Assembly: GCA_008973525.1 (NCBI GenBank)
Contig: WACJ01000524.1
Span: 1,885,501 to 1,949,500, forward strand
From: Stenopsyche tienmushanensis
Taxonomy: Eukaryota > Arthropoda > Insecta > Trichoptera > Stenopsychidae
DNA: 64,000 nt
Direction of reading: 5' to 3'
Each line of letters opens with the position of its first letter. The first letter of the stretch is position 1. A model generated the notes under the pieces. That model was given only the letters and a program-made list of their open reading frames with translations. It made no database searches and was not told the DNA's origin. Of this stretch, positions 35,832 through 47,451 are shown piece by piece. The position numbers and the translations under genes are program-made.

Positions 35832-36999
35832 ATTTAACCCATACAACATTTATTGGTTAAAATAGATCTTATTATAATGTTTTCTATAGATACTTTTGAT
35901 TTAATAAGATGGGTGAAGTTGTTTTCTTGAAACCAGAAGCACAATGTCGGACTCTATGTTGGAAGGTTTTATTATAAGGTCCTCTTCTACATTGAGCTTG
36001 TTTATATATTTTGATTTCATACAAAATATTACCGAAAAAGTCTGTTCACATAAATATGTTGTAAAAAATGGAATCGAATGTTGGAGTCCTTTAATTGCAA
36101 GCGCAGTGTAATCACCAAAAGCTTGTCAGTTCCGCTTAGTTGAATTGTAATTTTATGGACGTATCGCAGGATAATCCTACGAGAATGTCCTGTTCATATG
36201 TAGATAAGTATTTATTAGCAGTGACTTCCGTGTTGATTGGATCTCTAATTCAGTTGTTGTCAGAAATTGAACTGGGAAAATAATTCCTAAAGTTGCATTT
36301 TAGAGTCATTAAACTTTCAACAAAAATCTGCCGAATTTCATCAGGAAACTCCACATTCGAAGTTTCTATAAAATCGGTGAGCTCCATTTTTGGATTCCAA
36401 CGATTCCCTATGTATAGAGCAATGGTTCCAAATGACCTGAGGTACTACACCTTTAATAAGAGCAATCAATCCAGTTTTTGATCCTGACATTGTACGAGCC
36501 CCATCAGTGCATATTCCAAAACATTTTAACCACTCGATCTCATTTTTAACTATAACATTATTCAAACTATCAAATATAGCCTCGGCTATAGTACACGATG
36601 TTAGTTACTGAAGTGTTCGCTGTGGTTTGTTTGCAAATGACGTCGGAATTTGGCGGATTTCATACATTCGTTTGATAAACTTTCGTGACATAGAACACAG
36701 ACATGTCTATCAATATTTTTTATGTTTTAACCAGTTTGGAAGCCTTATTTAATACTGCTAGAAAAGTATTTAAAATAATCTGAAGTTTCATCTTATAATG
36801 GATATATTTAAAGACATGTATGTTGAGATGTAATATTTTTCCCCTTAGGGGATGATCTTTGTGTATCAATGCAATTAATAATATGTACGATCTAAGAGAG
36901 AATTTTATTATATTACAGGCAAGTAATTAGTGCCCTATTTGCTTTTAAATAAAAAATACGGTATACGTTAAGTTCATAAAAAAATTGTATGGGTTAAAT
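35832..36999 (-). mobile_element. hAT transposon relic (ZBED5/SCAND3-like transposase)
   Basis: Bounded by a perfect 15-bp inverted pair, ATTTAACCCATACAA at 35832-35846 and its inverse at 36985-36999. Reading the minus strand: a BED-type zinc finger remnant (CVLCHESLSNECMKSAKFRR..H) at 36604-36720; WLKCFGICTDGARTMSGSKTG and PQVIWNHCSIHRESL at 36341-36565; and the C-terminal dimerisation block FFTTYLCEQTFSVIFCMKS then NKLNVEEDL near 35930-36080. Frames are broken and much of the catalytic core is deleted, so it is inactive. I saw no clear 8-bp target duplication. Confidence 0.85.
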
Positions 37000-39458
37000 G
37001 TAAAGATTGAGCTGAATTTATTTTCGTAAATTAAATTAATAATAAAGTGGGCGATGGAAATAATGAAGAGTAAAAAACATGGAGTATCTTTGTTTTTAAA
37101 AATAATATAAAATGTGCGCAAAATAAATAATATTTTCCATAGTAGGTCATCGGATCATCCCCAACTCGTATTACGGTGGGAAAATTCTTCTATTACATGG
37201 GGAGGTTTTAAGCGTTTACCACCAGTTTTCCATCTCATTACGTTTTTTTGATTTTTTTCGACTTCGGGTAACTTTTTTGCGAAACAAGCAAAATGAACCG
37301 CCACCCCAAATCGATGGTGGGAAAACTTTTAGCGATTCAGACACCCAAATAGCGGCAATCGGAAAGAGACCTCTTTGCTCATCGGAACTGAATTCGCAGA
37401 TGTAATAAGACCCCGAGTCCTTCGTTATTTTTCTCATGCCTCCAAATGATTTATTTGCGTATGAAATACATTTTAAGAAAGGGAGAAATCCGTAAAAATT
37501 CCCTTTGAGAGCAAATAAAATAAAAATTTGAGTCATCTACGGGAGGTTGTTCGGTAGAATGTTACGCAGAATTGAACCGAATGCGAATGTATTCCATTCA
37601 AGAAATTTGATCCCATATTTTTTATTTGCGAGGGTAGTGGGTAGGGGTTGAAACGGAACAATGCTTTCAATTCTTTGTGTACGTTTACAGAAAAATCTTG
37701 GGGTTTCCATTGCATACATATCATTGTAAATTAATCGCCCGAGACGAAATACTGATCAACAGAATATTTAATAAGCTTCTATAAATATTATATTATATAA
37801 GGTTGCGGCCAAAAATAAAATCCACGATTTCAAATGGTATATGAAATTGGGATTTACAGATTGGGTTACTTGGAAATCTTAAAAAAAAAGTTGGCATATT
37901 CTTTTGAAAAGCATAATAAACATGATATTATTGATGTCCATTTTTAGTAACGGAGTTGATTATCATTTTAAATGCAAAAAAATAACATTTGAATATTGAG
38001 CGAATAAAAATGAATGCCTTAGAAACGAGCATGATTATATGGAAACAATATAATTTCACTAATCAATGCAATAAAATAAATATTTTGCAAATTTAATAAA
38101 ATATAGAGTACTAATTTCGAGGACTTCTGGTGTAATTAAAATTATGGATTTACAAGGGTCCACCTAATTGACACGGTCAGATTTCAAATTATGTATCTTG
38201 AAATAATTTATGGATAATTTAATTTTAGGCTATAACCGCAATCTTGGGACTAACGTTGTTATTGCTTAATGAAATTTATGAAATATTTTTATGAAATGAA
38301 TTGAATTGATTTATTTGAAGAAGGGCATAGAAATATCGCTTCATTCGTTCTCATACATTTTTTTTATTAACTTGGCATCAAAAACATGGACCGAAGAAGG
38401 AAGCAACAAACGGAACTTAAAAACAATGGATTGAAAACAATTTTGTTGGATCTAGAAGGGAGGAAAGCCGGTTAATAAAATTTCGCTTTTATATTATATT
38501 TAAGTGATGATCGGCTCAATGAGGCTGCTCAATATATAATATAACAAAGAAGCATCCGGAGATGCCTATAAAATAAAGGGGATAAACGTGCACGCAATTT
38601 TGAAAAATTATTTTAGTTAATGGATATAAAAAGTCATCATATCTTTCAATATTCATAGAAGGATAAACATCAGTTAGGTCCATATTATATTTGCTTATTA
38701 ATTGTTCTTAGTATATAGTTTTACAGAGGCGAGAAATCAGGATAAATATAGATTCAGATGATCTCTTAAAATTGTTGTGTTATGGAAATTTTAAAAATTA
38801 AAACACATCACTCAACAAGTTCGTTGGTTTATTTTCATTTGAAACTTTTTTCGTCATGGGGGCAATTTCGTATATTAAAAAACAAATCTCGATGAATCGA
38901 TATTGAATCTGAAATGCTGTTAATAAAGATCCGAAAGTATCGGTTTCATAAAAATAATGATTCATTAAATATGAAACTTCGATATTCGGTTGTTAAAATT
39001 AATTTATACAAAATACTACAAAATCAAGGATTTTTTAGCATTTTTGCCAATTTAGAAAATATCTTCAAAACACTTCACGATTGGTATTATCGATTTATGC
39101 CTTAATTGAAAATTTTCCGCCAAAGGATTTTCATGATTTAAACTAAACTAAGACGAATGTGTAATTGCAGGTAGTCACTTGATTAAGCGATTGGAATCAT
39201 ATCTCAGCCATTTTGGGTACAAATTTGAAGGAAATGTGGTTAGCGACTACATTTGATTGATCGTTCAATCAACGTATCAGAATATATTGATTAAATGTTA
39301 GCCTCATTTCAAAATGTGTTATAAATATCGATACTCTGCAAAATTAAATGGTTAATTATTTTAAAAAGAGTGGTAAATTTCGGTTAGAATATTCCCCGTT
39401 TATTGCATATTTCTATCAATTAATGATAGTTGATCGTAGATGTTTTCAACTCAATATA
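37000..39458. other. no recognised gene; one MITE half at 38809
   Basis: AT-rich DNA with a patch of raised GC at about 37200-37720. Minus-strand frames there (37216-37536 and 37533-37724) match nothing I know. At 38809 CACTCAACAAGTTCGTTGGT begins a left half-copy of the CACTCAATAAGT miniature family. Confidence 0.4.
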
Positions 39459-39672
39459 CAGGGTATTTTGCACATGGATGGATTTTTTAAAAATTTAATA
39501 TAAACATCTTAAGAATGAAAATGTTTTCTTAACCCTGACCCTGGCAAACTGGTACTTTTACAAGTTTAATGATTGTCCTAACGCTTAGGACATAGGGTTT
39601 ATGTTTGAAACGTAGCAAAAGACCACCCTAATCAGCAAAATAATTTTGTTGGTCCATGTGAAAAATACCCTG
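39459..39672. mobile_element. MITE of the CAGGGTATTTT family, complete copy
   Basis: 214 bp bounded by CAGGGTATTTTGCACATGGA and the inverse TCCATGTGAAAAATACCCTG, each beside a TA dinucleotide. Internal sequence from 39570 is shared with 31240-31337 and 45925-45990. It is non-coding, and the ends and TA target suggest mobilisation by a mariner-type transposase. Confidence 0.8.
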
Positions 39673-40384
39673 TATATTAAGTACGAATTTAAATATCTCT
39701 AAATCTAAAAAGAGCTTAGGCAAGTAGTTTCGAGAAAAACGACGACATTATTTTTAACTTTACGTAATAAGATGAAGCCTCAATTTCCACCAGGTGTAGG
39801 TCCGTTGACATCGTGTCAATTTATGCGCTTACGTCGCCTTAAATTATTCATTACATTTTGAGTACACGTGCGTTACAAAAAACAGACCCTGGAGAAGATT
39901 TATTTTTCGACTCTAAATTACTATGAAACTTCATGACTTTAAAATGAGACACAGCTGCTTTCCAGCGACTCTTAAATCTTCGGATACGACCTCTATTGTT
40001 ACAAGATGCTTGCAAAATTGCATCTGCGTTGAGAAAAATGAAATTCGCGCGCTTGCTCACAAAATGAAAAATTGGTCGTATGAAAGCTTTTAATGGGGAG
40101 TACAAATTAAGCTTGGCGCTTTTGAGGATTCACCTCTGCCGTGTAATTAATTGGAGGGTGATTATAAAACGAGGTTAACATATTTAAGCGAAGCGTATTT
40201 GCTCTGAAATGATGATAAATAGCTCTTACATTATTTCTTTCGATTCGGAGATAATAGAGTTTAAAAGGAATGACTTTTTTCGGTGTGACATCGGTCGGCC
40301 TGCGACTATTTTAAGACTTTGTTTCCAATGCAAACAGAATAAAGAGTCAGACCGAATGTTACAATAACTAAAGGTAGTTTGAAG

Positions 40385-40477
40385 ATGGGCGTCGTCCTTT
40401 CCGTTCTGTTTTTATTGCTAATTGTTGAGCAACAAAGCTCATCTTCCAGCCAAACTTTCGAGCCTCTTTGCCGTTAG
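40385..40477 (+). other. 30-codon open frame shaped like a signal peptide
   Basis: ATG at 40385 opens MGVVLSVLFLLLIVEQQ, followed by a Ser run and FEPLCR, then TAG. The hydrophobic core is what a secretory signal looks like. Surrounding DNA (about 39780-40480) is less AT-rich than average. It may be a chance frame, a microprotein, or a first coding exon. No downstream exon was found. Confidence 0.2.
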
Positions 40478-43390
40478 GACATAATGTAATTCATCACACG
40501 GAATAAAAAAGGAACTGCGTAGGATCTTTTTTGCTATAGAAAATAAATCTAAAAAAATCTTTGTTTGAAAAGTAAATTGGGAATTTGTACAATTGCAATT
40601 GAAGAGTTTTCATTCATTTTTCGTTTTTAATTTGGAAGATCTTCCATGATAGAATCTATAACTATTTATGGCTTAAATTCATAATTAATCTTTTCTTTGG
40701 AAATGCAATATAAAATATTTCAAATGGAATTCAAGTCAGATGATTCTAAATCATGTAGAAAATTGTAATGGTGTTCCATAATTGGTGATCTATAAACACA
40801 AGCTGGGTGCAAAATGGGTGGCAAATGCGGCTCAAAACTATGATCTGAATAAGTCCCTCTTTTCTCATAGTCACCTGCTGTTCAAAATCATTGGTAGAAT
40901 TTTCCTCCAATTAAACGTCATGAATACTCTCAGTGACTTTATATATATAATGGATCTTGAAGGTATTCAAATGTCGCCCTTCTAATTTCGCGTTTTGTGA
41001 TAAATAATAAATACCCAAAATTTAATCTTTAAAGTGTCATAATACAGTAGTATAAAGGATTATATAAAGCTGATGTTTTGAAGCAAATTGTCAAATAAGA
41101 GCAATAACAAATATGGTCTTTGAATGGTGTCGAATTGATTAATCATAAATAACTTTTTGACTGTATGAAATATTTTTATACAATAAAAATATCATCAACT
41201 ATTTTCGAAAGAAAATATTTTTTGAATTTGGTAATATTTTAATTGATGTACATTTTTATAATATCATGTTATTTTTCTCATTAATACACTCTACAGATCA
41301 ATTCAACCCACGGATTTGATTAGTTCCACGTCGTATAGCTCTACGAAGGTTATACGATGACAAATATTCAATGAAACTTCCATATCTGCTTCATAAAATG
41401 CCAACATTCACTATCCATCATTCAAATGTATTATGACATATACGCCAATCGGAAAACATATTTGTCATATTTATTTTTCATAATAACATTTAAAGCATCT
41501 TGTGAAACTATTTATATTTAAAAAAAAACATACGCTATGAAACATAACTAATAGATTATCAAAAAGCATATAATTGAGAAGTACATAGTAAATAAAATAT
41601 GCAAATTCCATTTTTATCAAAAAACTTACTCTATTACTATACTTTTTTCCGCATGATTAGCGATTACAATTTTTATATTGTAATTGATGTTTCAAAGACT
41701 TTAATGGTGGGATATTTACGAATAAGGTAAATGGGATAAAAACTGAAAACTAATCTCATTTTTTTATTGTGTTAATTTTACAAAATGAAGACTGGTGCTA
41801 TCTTATTGACTTTGTTTTTGTGATTGACTAAAACTGATAGTTTTTATGAGCTACTGCGCTTATCTGACTAAGTTGAAGCCATTAAAAATGAATTAGTTTG
41901 GTGATATTCCAGCATATTTAAAAAGAGCCATTTTCATGATTATCAATGGTTTAGGGATAGGAACAGATTCATTATCCAGGAAAAAATATATTTGAAGCAT
42001 CATTAAATTTTTACTCAAAATAAAAGGCTTTGGAATAAATTATAAAACTGTTCAGCTCAACAATAGGAAGAATTTAAGAACTTGCTGATGAAACAAAAAC
42101 AGTCCTTAATAGTCCAGATACTGTTAAAATGAGGAAAGCAACATAAATTCTTTTTTGAACCAATCTTCTGTTTTGCATAATTACAAGATGTTTCAGAGGA
42201 AGCAATCTACCGCATAAACCGAAAGATATGTAAAATATGAGAAGACTTATTTTAACAATTTTTATTTTGCCCTATTAAGAGCTTTTTCGGCATATAGATA
42301 ATGAAAAAATAATTTGAGAGTCTTCAGGAACGAATTTTAATTAAATTAAATTTTATTGTATTCGGAGGTAGCATACCGTGTAATTGTTATTAGTATGGTA
42401 TGAATATCGTTCGGAATGGAAGTTGTTCCCTTATTCCCAGTCTTGCTATTGCGCTCAAGGCGTAAAACTATAAGAAAATATGTGGTAGCATATTAAAGTA
42501 TTCGAATGTATATTGTCACCTTACTATGGAATTATACGAATCTGACGGCTTTGCAGTGCAAATTTAACGCTAGATTAGGCTGTAGATCCACGAAGGCAAA
42601 CGAGACACAGTTGCCGTTCCTTTGAGACGTCCTTTACATCTCTTATATTGCCAATCAACTGACTCATTATGCTCCAAGATTATAACATCTCTTATGTAAT
42701 CAATTCGTTAAAATTAATCTCGTCCATGGCACACGCATTTGAGTGCCGTCCTGTTAGGGGAGATAATCCGGCGCTCGTCCACAGAGTTCGTGAAAATTAG
42801 AGAGCGGATAGGCTTTAGTTTATGTCTGAAGATTCTTGCCTTCACTCGGTTAGCCAAAGTTTTCAGCCATTTTAAGCTTGATGTGTGTACTGAAAATTAA
42901 GCGCAATGAATGAGAAAATTTGGACCGTCTCAAATTAGACAGGCAACGGTGATCAAGGGCTTAACATATTCCGTAGGCAGTGTGCTTATTACTACAGGCT
43001 TCGTATGTATTTATGTTGCGACGAATAAATTAATTTAAAATCAAATCACAACTGTGCCATTTCGGAGAACGGTGAAAATCTAGCTCTGCAAATAAAGGAT
43101 TTCTTTGATATTTTTAAACGAACGGGCGCAAGGACGCGTCCGATTTGTATTTGGCGCCAAAGGCACGAACGCGTTTGTACGTGTGCTCATAATTATTTCC
43201 AATGACTGCTGAAATATTTTATATATGAAATTCCAAGAGCTAATACTATTGTATAAATGACGGAAAATGTAAATTCTCCCATATTCGCGAATATCATCAT
43301 TAAATATAAATTAAAACAAGAATGGCGCTTATGTTATGTTATACTCACTCATCTTCTCCCTTATAAATTCTACAAAATATATGCATATAT
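40478..43390. other. no recognised gene
   Basis: AT-rich DNA with a GC-raised patch at about 42560-43160. No known protein motif, inverted termini or RNA gene was found on either strand. Confidence 0.4.
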
Positions 43391-45080
43391 TAGGGTGATC
43401 CTTATTTTGGCTAAAATTTTTTATAAAAAATAAAAAAGTTTTTTTAATATTCAACTGGTCAATATCTTACTTGTTTTCCCATCAAAAAAACCTATTTCAG
43501 TATTTTTTTGTAAATGTAAAATTAATGTTTAGATTACAAACATGGACACCATTTTAATACTGAAATCAAAAATATTCAGGATACGATCGTTGATTTTTTT
43601 GTATCTGGATATTTCTTTAAGCTTTTACTAAAAAAGCAAATATTGCTTTTGCTCTTCGTCGATTGTCATCAATTTATTACATTCCTTCATTAAGGCAACA
43701 CCACGTACGGCTATATCATTCACTAACTACATAGAATGGACGATTTTATTTGCAGCCAAATCAGAGTCATCCTTTCAAGTTTCAACATCTTTATTCAAAA
43801 ACTGTTATGAGATACCTAGTATCTGGAAGAAATCGTAAAGAATTTCTAGTCACAAAGTCTTTTATGCTATTTTCGGTGATGTGTTCGACATCAATGCTTT
43901 TTCTTTTCGGGCAATCTTCTACACCTTCTATTCTTAGTGCATCTACCATATACATTTTGCTTATCTTTAACTGAAAGTTTGTCGTCAAAAAATGCAAAAG
44001 ACACCAACTTTCCCGACAAGTATCATAAACGACCCAGTATTTTTTTCATGGCAACTTTGGTCTTTGTTTGGTTTATATTTTCAAAGGATACCAGAACTTT
44101 TAATAATTGTAAATCGTTTCTTGGTGCTGAATATCTGACAGGGGCTTGAAACCAGTATTTTATATATATTACAACTGTGAAAAGACAAATATCTCAATTG
44201 TGAAAAGACAAATATAAATAATGGAAAGATTCAGCAACTCTTTATAGTCATCTCGAGGTTGATACACTTGAAGTTGTGTTTGAGCGAAAGACATCCCATC
44301 TGCAGTAACATTTTCTATGATTTTTGTGGATGTGGTATTATAAATTACTGTTTTATAATCACTTTGATCAATATTGTCCCAGTTCTTCTTAAACCTTTTA
44401 AACAATTGGATATCAGGGACCATGTTATTGATTCACTACAGCTTCTAATATAAATACCATTATATGATGGCGACAAACTAGGCAAAGCATATCTTCTTCC
44501 ATTTTCTGCTCCAGAAGAACACAAGCTCCATTTCTCAAGCCGGTGTTTTACAGCTGTTGTGTTAAAACATAAACGTAATACTTAACCAATAGAAGGTAAC
44601 TTTGACTGATGCAGATTTGGTGTTGATTGGTCGATAAGCTAAATATTGGTTTTATTTTTAATTAATAAACTCTCGTTACTGCTTATGGACGCCATGGTAA
44701 GTTGAAAAAAGTACGTTTAATTGGGGAAACAAAAAGCGTGTGCTCTAGCTAATGCCTGAACTTAAAGTGAGGAGCAGAGCAGGGCTCAATCTCAATACGT
44801 ACCCACAGGACAAAATTAAGACTAGGAAGAAGGGGAGGGTTGACTATAGTGTTGTAGTGAGTCTTTCTGTATGCTATTCTACTTCAAAATATATTAATAA
44901 ACATACCAGAATCAATAAACGAGATGAATAGTTAAATGACCGTACAAGGTTTTTTTTCTGAAACTTTGACTTATGATAGCGACCTTTATAAAAAACACGT
45001 ATTTACATTTTTTTGGGTAAAAAATCATATGGTGATCGTCCAATTTTCGAAAAATAAGTCGAAAAATAAGGACTACCCTA
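43391..45080 (-). mobile_element. unassigned DNA transposon with a broken QPRDDYKELL-type protein
   Basis: Ends TAGGGTGATCCTTATTTT (43391) and the inverse of AAAATAAGGACTACCCTA (ending 45080) match at 16 of 18 positions. On the minus strand, 44423 down to 43791 reads in broken frames: QLQVYQPRDDYKELLNLSII, then WFQAPVRYSAPRNDLQLLK, a segment close to YLSGKLVSFAFFDDKLSVKD, then GVEDCPKRKSIDVEHITENS. I recognise these blocks from an uncharacterised protein common in insects and cnidarians, but do not know its superfamily. Frameshifts and an in-frame stop make this copy dead. Confidence 0.6.
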
Positions 45081-45924
45081 ATGTATACATATATATATAA
45101 TAGAGTAGAGGTTATACTAACTTATCTACATACTTATTTAGATACGCTATTTGCATGTGTTTATACGCATATAAGCATAAAGCAATAAGTACACACTTGC
45201 CTATTTTATTATATACTACACAAACACAGCTCAATCTTTTAGCTTACAGTTTCCATTGTATGAAAAGTGAAATGGATAAAAAGACAAGTACAAAGTGCGA
45301 GCATTTAGAGAACGTAAGAAAGTGAATAAACCGCCAAGTGCCAACAAGTAACTTGGAAAGAAGTAGATTCGAGCCGAGCAAAGGGCAAAAAATATATTAA
45401 AAACGTTAGTAAATGGAAAAAAGCAATAATTTTTCTAGGAGCTAAGAAATTTCATTTATACCGCACAAAAATACGTTTATTAATATTTTTTCGTATTGGA
45501 GACGATCTCCATTGAAGTTTATGTTATATTTACTTATTTTTCGATTCAGCTGATCTATTTTCAGAGTTGATTCAATTTATTTACCAACACAATTATTGAT
45601 CAATCAGAATATTTTGCTATTTAAACAGAATAACAATGGGCAAATTAGCCAACAGCTATCAAACATTGATAAGATACTAACTGAGTCGTCTTTTATTTGT
45701 CTATCGTTTATTTGTGTCTGTCACAATTGAGATTGAAGAAAATTATATTATGATGGATAAATATGGGTAGGGAGAGAGAGAGCAAATTTGAATCAACTTT
45801 ATGCTAATTTGAATCCTTGAACTACGATTTAAGTCTTGACAGCGCGCGACATAATTATTAGCACGATCGGTGATGTGTACAGTTATATCTGAAAAATAAT
45901 ACTAACGATTAATTTAACATAGGC

Positions 45925-46197
45925 TCTATGTCCTTAATATAAGGGTTGTCGAAATATAATTTTTTGCAACATTTTGAAAAAATACCCAAAATTTCACCTT
46001 TAAACCTTCATATTTTTTCAAAATCTATAGTCGTAACAGCACGCACTGTTTTTTGTATTTTGCAATTATTTTATGCAATTGGATTGAAGAAAATTAGTTC
46101 TGAGCTTTCAAAGTCACAAAAAATGTACAAACGAATGAGAAATATCAACTTCTAAATTCTCTAAATGAAAACTAGCAACTATTTTGAGCTTAGTTAA
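45925..46197 (-). repeat. CAGGGTATTTT-family repeat, inverted copy
   Basis: Reverse complement of the repeat at 30955-31337 with moderate divergence (for example TATTTCGACAACCCTTATAT on the minus strand). The inverted terminus is not preserved. The 69-codon frame inside it is shared by neither copy and is not a gene. Confidence 0.6.
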
Positions 46198-47109
46198 GTT
46201 TTAAAGAGTTTTCTAGATTATACCCTTTCCAACGATATGCTACATGTCATTTAGTTTAATTTTATAACCACGTGTTTCACACGATATTGTAAGCTAAGCA
46301 CTCAAGGATTCGAGTTCATCTCATAATATACAAGATATATCTTATACACTGTAAATACCCTTTTAATAACGTAAAATTTATGGAAAATAAAATAAAACAA
46401 CATATAAAATATTTCCCTACAAATTGACAGATCATTTTATTCGAGAAAACGGGGAGAGAACACATTTCTAATTATCGAAATTGCTTGGTAAAATCCTCTT
46501 GGGGTTAGTAAATCGTGATTTTATTCGGTCAGTGATCGTAAAAATATCAAAATATGTGTATTAGCATATTCCAATATATTTGAGTAGGACGAAATGCAAA
46601 CATTTAAATATCTCTAAAAAAGAAAAAAAAAAAAATAACCAACGCAGCTGAAATATTAAAAAGACTCAAATGCCATACCTTTAATGAAATTCTCTTTGAG
46701 ATGCTCAGTCGTGTTACATAGCCAGTAATTAAAACATACATTATTTAATAAAAGCTTACAAAATATGATAACAAATAAGCGCCGAATTTTTGGAAAATGT
46801 TGACGTGAATACTAAATATTTTTTCAAGTCGTTGTTTACCTCAGTTTAGCGACTTTTATTTAATGTAATTTATTCAATGTTTGATGAATATTTGGAAACT
46901 TGGAACAGTTATTTAAATATATACAGAGCAATCCAAATGCGACGCTTAGATGTCAGTACAGTATAATGTTTGCACGTGACTTCCTTTTAAATGATGTAAT
47001 TCATTTTGTTTTGGTATTAGGTAGTACAATTTTAACCTTGGACAGATAGGACGTTGCAACAACGCGTTTACATTGTAAATGAACAACGAACAAGAGATCC
47101 ATTGAGTTA

Positions 47110-47213
47110 CACCCAAAAAAGTTACGGTTTTCTCATTTCAAATTTATTTGGACTTCTTCATTTGGAGTCATTTTTTCGATAGTCCTTAAAAAATCCTATA
47201 AACTTATTGAGTG
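47110..47213. mobile_element. CACTCAATAAGT miniature element, copy 1
   Basis: 104 bp. The right end is the inverse of CACTCAATAAGTTTATAGGA; the left end has decayed to CACCCAAAAAAGTTACGG. The interior GACTTCTTCATTTGGAGTCA is shared with 63752-63857. Confidence 0.65.
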
Positions 47214-47256
47214 ATGTATTATATCGTTTACTAAGTTTAGTCCTTTGCACTTGAGG

Positions 47257-47342
47257 GGTGACTCTCACTCACCATATGATTTAATGCCGCAACTCGAAAG
47301 GTGACTCTCACTCACCACTCGGTTTGATGCAGAAACTCGATG
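47257..47342 (+). repeat. two tandem 43-bp units with a hairpin motif
   Basis: Two consecutive units start GGTGACTCTCACTCACCA at 47257 and 47300 and both end near a CNGAAACTCGA-like sequence. Within each unit GGTGA and TCACC can pair across an 8-nt loop. Function is unknown. Confidence 0.7.
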
Positions 47343-47427
47343 CATGGCAATAGCTTTTACGTTTATTTCATTTGAATCGGGTATCTATGCTTTTCTGTAT
47401 AATCTTATAAAGTGTAACAACCCTTCA

Positions 47428-47451
47428 AATATATATATATATATATATATA
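47428..47451. repeat. (AT)n microsatellite
   Basis: An uninterrupted AT dinucleotide run of about 24 bp. Confidence 0.9.

Noticed and set aside
37216..37724. minus-strand frames as missing 5' exons of PLC-epsilon
   Set aside because: Their sequence does not resemble the N-terminal CDC25 region, and no splice sites give the required phase.
47428..47451. AT run as a functional element
   Set aside because: Simple microsatellite, expected in AT-rich DNA.
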